Assembly: GCF_027922265.1 (NCBI RefSeq)
Contig: NZ_BSFI01000002.1
Location: 310,001 to 374,000, forward strand
From: Hansschlegelia plantiphila
GTDB taxonomy: Bacteria > Pseudomonadota > Alphaproteobacteria > Rhizobiales > Methylopilaceae
Length of the DNA: 64,000 bases
Direction of reading: 5' to 3'
In this document: piece after piece, positions 60,935-64,000 of the stretch
How the letters are laid out: every line of letters begins with the position of its first letter
Numbering within the stretch: position 1 is the stretch's first letter
Program-made: the position numbers and the translations under genes
The notes under the pieces: generated by a model
Told to the model about the DNA's origin: nothing
The model's input: the letters and a program-made list of their open reading frames with translations, nothing else
Databases searched by the model: none

Positions 60935-62362
60935 TCAGACGCGGGCGTAGACGTCCTCGAAGCGGACGATGTCGTCTTCCCCGAGATAGGGCCCCGACTG
61001 CACCTCGATCAGATTGAGCGGCAGTTTGCCAGGGTTCTCGAGGCGGTGCACGCAGCCGAGCGGAAGGAACACGGACTCGTTTTCCCGCAGCAGGATCTTC
61101 TCTTCGTCGCGGGTGACGAGGGCGGTGCCGTTGACCACCACCCAGTGCTCGGCCCGGTGGAAATGCTTCTGCAGCGAGAGCTTCGCGCCCGGATTGACGG
61201 TGATGCGTTTCACCTGGAAGCGGTCGCCCGCCTCGATCGATTGGTAAAAGCCCCAAGGCCGGTAGTTGCGGGGCGTCTGCGTGGCCGAGGCGACGCCTTC
61301 CTTCTTCAGAAGGTCGACCAGCGCCTTGACCTGCTGGTCATGATGTTTGGGCAGCACCAGGACCGCGTCAGGCGTCGCGATGACGATGAGGTCATCGACG
61401 CCATAGGCCGCGATCGCAGGACCCTCGCTGCGCAGGTAGCAGTTGGAGGAGCTGAGCGCATAGGCGTCGCCGACGCGGACATTGCCCTGTGCGTCCTTGT
61501 CGCCTAGGCCCCACAGCGCCGACCAGCTGCCGACGTCGGTCCAGGCGAAGCCCGCCTCCACAACGGCCGCTTTGTCGGTCTTCTCCATCACCGCGTAGTC
61601 GATCGAGATCGACGGCGCGCTGGCGAAGGCCGCGGGCGACAGGCGCAGAAAGTCCATGTCCTCGGTGGCGTCGGCGATCGACGTCCTGGCGGAGGCCAGC
61701 ACGTCCGGGGCGTGGCGTTCGAGCTCCGCGATGAAGGTTCGGCAGTTCAGCAGGAAGATGCCGCTGTTCCAGGCATAGTCGCCGGCGCGCAGGTAGCCCT
61801 CCGCGACGCTGAGGCTTGGCTTCTCGACGAAACGTGCGACGTCGGCGACGCCCGGCGCGCCGTCGAGCGCTGCGCCGCGCTGGATGTAGCCGTAGCCGGT
61901 CGCGGGCTCGGTGGGCGTCACGCCGAACAGAACGAGGCGTCCGGCGCGCGCGGCCGCCGCGCCGGCGTCGACCGCCCTGAGGAAGGCGGCGCGGTCGCTG
62001 ATGATGTGATCGGCCGGCATCAGCAGCATGAGGGCGTCCGGATCGCTGTCGCTTGCGATCAGAGCCGCCACGGCGGTCGCCATCGCGGTGTTGCGGCCCT
62101 CCGGCTCGAGAACGATGCGGGCGTCGTTGATCTTCTTTGCGCGAAGCTGCTCGGCGATCACGAAGCGATGTTCGGTGTTGGCCACCACCACCAGCGGCGC
62201 GAAGCGCGTGGCGTCGGTCGCCCGAACAGCCGCTTCTTGCAGCATGGTGTCCTCGCCGTTCAGCATCAGCAGCTGCTTCGGATAGGTCTCGCGGGACAGC
62301 GGCCAGAGACGGCTGCCTGCGCCCCCCGACAGGAGGACCGGATGGATCAGGGACGTGCTCAT
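60935..62362 (-). CDS. manC: Mannose-1-phosphate guanylyltransferase / mannose-6-phosphate isomerase
   Basis: A 475-aa bifunctional enzyme. The nucleotidyltransferase domain begins VLLSGGAGSRLWPLSRETYPKQ, with LLMPADHII and FVEKPSLSVAEGYL further on. The C-terminal cupin isomerase domain (about 360-475) contains RPWGFYQSI, then PGAKLSLQKHFHRAEHWVVVNGTALV, with His/Glu metal ligands. It makes GDP-mannose from mannose-1-P and can isomerise fructose-6-P to mannose-6-P. GGAGCGAG precedes ATG 62362. It pairs functionally with the phosphohexomutase at 29.5-31.0 kb, supporting exopolysaccharide or lipopolysaccharide sugar supply. Confidence 0.95.
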   Translation of the reverse strand: MSTSLIHPVLLSGGAGSRLWPLSRETYPKQLLMLNGEDTMLQEAAVRATDATRFAPLVVVANTEHRFVIAEQLRAKKINDARIVLEPEGRNTAMATAVAALIASDSDPDALMLLMPADHIISDRAAFLRAVDAGAAAARAGRLVLFGVTPTEPATGYGYIQRGAALDGAPGVADVARFVEKPSLSVAEGYLRAGDYAWNSGIFLLNCRTFIAELERHAPDVLASARTSIADATEDMDFLRLSPAAFASAPSISIDYAVMEKTDKAAVVEAGFAWTDVGSWSALWGLGDKDAQGNVRVGDAYALSSSNCYLRSEGPAIAAYGVDDLIVIATPDAVLVLPKHHDQQVKALVDLLKKEGVASATQTPRNYRPWGFYQSIEAGDRFQVKRITVNPGAKLSLQKHFHRAEHWVVVNGTALVTRDEEKILLRENESVFLPLGCVHRLENPGKLPLNLIEVQSGPYLGEDDIVRFEDVYARV

Positions 62363-62672
62363 CTCGCTCCTGGACGCTTTCTCATGAACTGGACGGCGAA
62401 CCGGTCTCAGAGCATGGCGGCGGGAAACTTTAGGCGAGCTTTACGGCGAGGCGCTTGGAAAGTGGCTTGAGCGACAAATCGGTGGTGTAGCGCCAGCGCA
62501 TATCTCTCCGCAACGGCGCCTGACCGCCCTTCGGGAGGTGTTTCAGCCATCTGCGGCCCGGCCTCCCCGCGATATGCGCGTCAGGACGGAACGCGGAAAT
62601 GAAAGGGCCCTACGCCGTAAGCGCAGGGCCCTTTTGTTTCGTGATCAGGCGGCCGCGCGGCCGCCCGTTCGT
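62363..62672. other. Intergenic region between manC and the MHS transporter gene
   Basis: A 310-base space containing the manC promoter region on its left side and a strong hairpin terminator at 62602-62640. No gene is evident. The remainder is ordinary GC-rich sequence. Confidence 0.5.
62602..62640. terminator. Intrinsic terminator, bidirectional hairpin
   Basis: AAAGGGCCC at 62602-62610 pairs with GGGCCCTTT at 62626-62634 around a 15-base loop. A T-rich tail (TTTTGTTTC) follows on the plus strand and a weaker TTTCATTT tail on the minus strand. It is placed 33 bases after the stop of the minus-strand transporter gene, so its main job is to end that transcript. Confidence 0.8.
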
Positions 62673-64000
62673 TCAGGCGTGCTCGTAGGTGTTGATGTCG
62701 CGGTCCTTGGTCTCCGGCACGAAGATCAGGCCGATGACGACCGTCATGAGCGCGAACACGATTGGGTACCAGAGGCCGTAATAGATGTCGCCCGTGGCGG
62801 CCACCATGGCGAAGGCGGTCGCCGGGAGCAGGCCGCCGAACCAGCCGTTGCCGATATGGTAGGGCAGGGACATCGAGGTGTAGCGGATGCGGGTGGGAAA
62901 CAGCTCCACCAGCGCCGCGGCTATCGGGCCGTAGACCATCGTCACGAACAGCACGAGGATGAACAGCATCGCGATGATGCCGCCGGTCTGCGCGCGGAAG
63001 ATGTCGAACGGATGCGCCATCTTCACGATCTGCGCGTCGCCCGCCTTCGGATAGCCCGCGCTCTGGAGACCTGCGAGCACCGCCTTGTTGGTTTCCGCCG
63101 TCGCGGCGCCCGCGACGTAGGGAATCTCCTGGTCGTTGATCCGGACCCTGGTCGGTTCGCCGGCCGCTCCGGCTTCGGTCGCGTACCGCACCGACGATTT
63201 GGACAGGAAGTCGCGGGCGAGGTCGCACGGCGCAGAGTATTTGCGCGTGCCGACCGGGTTGAACAGGCTGCCGCATTCCGCCGGATCGGCGATCACCGAA
63301 ACCTTGATGGTCTCGATGGCGCGCTCGAGCGTCGGGTTCGCCAGCGTGGTGATCTGGGTGAAGATCGGGAAGAAGCTGAGGGCGGCGATCAGGCAGCCGC
63401 CGAGGATGATCGGCTTGCGGCCGATTTTGTCGGAGAGCCACCCGAAGAACACGAAGAAGCCGGTCCCGAGCAGCAGCGACCAGGCGATCAGCAGGTTCGC
63501 CGTATAACCGTCGACCTTGAGGATCGATTGCAGGAAGAACAGCGCATAGAACTGGCCCGTGTACCACACGACGCCTTGGCCGGCGGTGAGGCCGAGCAGC
63601 GCGATGAGGGCGATCTTCGCGTTCCGCCACTGGCCGAAGGACTCGGTCAGCGGCGCTTTCGAACGCGTGCCTTCCTCCTTCATTTTCTGGAAGGCCGGGG
63701 ACTCGCTCAGCGACATCCGGATCCACACCGAGATGCCGAGCAGCACGACCGAAATCAAGAACGGCACGCGCCAGCCCCAGTCGGCGAACGCCGCCTCGCC
63801 GATGATCGTGCGGGTGGTCAGGATGACGATAAGCGATAGGAAAAGTCCGAGCGTCGCGGTGGTCTGGATCCACGAGGTGTAGAAGCCGCGGCGGCCCTGG
63901 GGAGCGTGCTCCGCCACGTAGGTCGCGGCTCCGCCGTACTCGCCGCCCAGCGCGAGCCCTTGCAGCAGCCGCAGAGCGATCAGGATGATCGGGGCCGCGA
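62673..64000 (-). CDS. MHS-family major-facilitator transporter (5' end beyond window)
   Basis: A membrane transporter of the metabolite:H+ symporter family (ProP, KgtP, ShiA relatives), about 440 visible residues. The frame continues to the window edge with LLQGLALGGEYGGAATYVAEHAPQGRRG, the conserved MHS loop after helix 4, so the true start lies outside. DWGWRVPFL, GWLSDKIGRKP and the later ELFPTRIRYTSMSLPYHIGNG are MFS landmarks. An unusually long loop (about 80 residues) between helices in the second half carries ECGSLFNP and PCDLARDF. Substrates in the family include proline, betaine, alpha-ketoglutarate and shikimate; betaine is attractive here but unproven. The hairpin terminator at 62602-62640 follows it. 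Confidence 0.88.
   Translation of the reverse strand, partial: AAPIILIALRLLQGLALGGEYGGAATYVAEHAPQGRRGFYTSWIQTTATLGLFLSLIVILTTRTIIGEAAFADWGWRVPFLISVVLLGISVWIRMSLSESPAFQKMKEEGTRSKAPLTESFGQWRNAKIALIALLGLTAGQGVVWYTGQFYALFFLQSILKVDGYTANLLIAWSLLLGTGFFVFFGWLSDKIGRKPIILGGCLIAALSFFPIFTQITTLANPTLERAIETIKVSVIADPAECGSLFNPVGTRKYSAPCDLARDFLSKSSVRYATEAGAAGEPTRVRINDQEIPYVAGAATAETNKAVLAGLQSAGYPKAGDAQIVKMAHPFDIFRAQTGGIIAMLFILVLFVTMVYGPIAAALVELFPTRIRYTSMSLPYHIGNGWFGGLLPATAFAMVAATGDIYYGLWYPIVFALMTVVIGLIFVPETKDRDINTYEHA

Noticed and set aside
1-64000. Prophage, insertion sequences, CRISPR arrays
   Set aside because: No transposase, integrase, phage structural gene or regularly spaced direct repeats can be seen on either strand.

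Overview
The window is GC-rich, gene-dense bacterial chromosome. Most genes sit a few bases apart or overlap in ATGA/GTGA junctions. The content points to an alphaproteobacterium of the Hyphomicrobiales type: ChoXWV-type choline transport, heterotetrameric sarcosine oxidase, a glycine-betaine Rieske oxygenase system, PotABCD-like transporters, and intergenic palindromic repeats of the kind common in that order. I cannot name a genus. There is no sign of prophage, CRISPR, or an intact insertion sequence.

Left part (1-17.6 kb). A phosphate transporter pair (DUF47 accessory protein plus PiT) is followed by a polyamine-type ABC transporter operon ending in a proline-iminopeptidase-like hydrolase. 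Its two permease genes are separated by an AT-rich stretch carrying a small opposite-strand membrane ORF. Next come an SDR dehydrogenase, then a DeoR regulator, a small-molecule kinase and a class-III PLP enzyme in one operon, then a cobinamide amidohydrolase (CbiZ). A three-gene operon of two DUF1989 proteins and a urea-carboxylase-like enzyme follows, preceded on the same strand by a clear ykkC guanidine-I riboswitch. I therefore read it as a guanidine-degradation operon (carboxyguanidine deiminase plus guanidine carboxylase), not a urea operon.

Middle part (17.6-31 kb). This holds a flavin-dependent monooxygenase with a GntR regulator, an amidohydrolase and arylformamidase-like pair with a divergent MarR regulator, and a run of GMC oxidase, aldehyde dehydrogenase, NCS1 permease and cytosine-deaminase-like amidohydrolase led by a second, related MarR regulator. 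The last run looks like an uncharacterised catabolic route for an amino-heterocycle bearing an alcohol group. A phosphohexomutase lies at the end; its likely pathway partner, a mannose-1-phosphate guanylyltransferase, is near the right edge.

Right part (31-59 kb). This is a nearly complete choline-to-pyruvate catabolic island. BetI is divergent from choXWV-betB-betA (choline uptake and oxidation to glycine betaine), with two BetI-like operators between them. A GbdR-type regulator is divergent from soxBDAG (sarcosine to glycine) and sdaA (serine to pyruvate). gbcAB removes the first methyl group of betaine, and dgcAB with a dedicated EtfAB removes the second. An HxlR/QorB pair is embedded between betA and gbdR, and ethanolamine ammonia-lyase eutBC lies at the end. 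The glycine-to-serine step (glyA) is not in the window.

Right edge (59-64 kb). An aldose-epimerase-like protein, tRNA-Thr(UGU), a small membrane protein, ManC, a hairpin terminator, and an MHS-family transporter that runs off the window.
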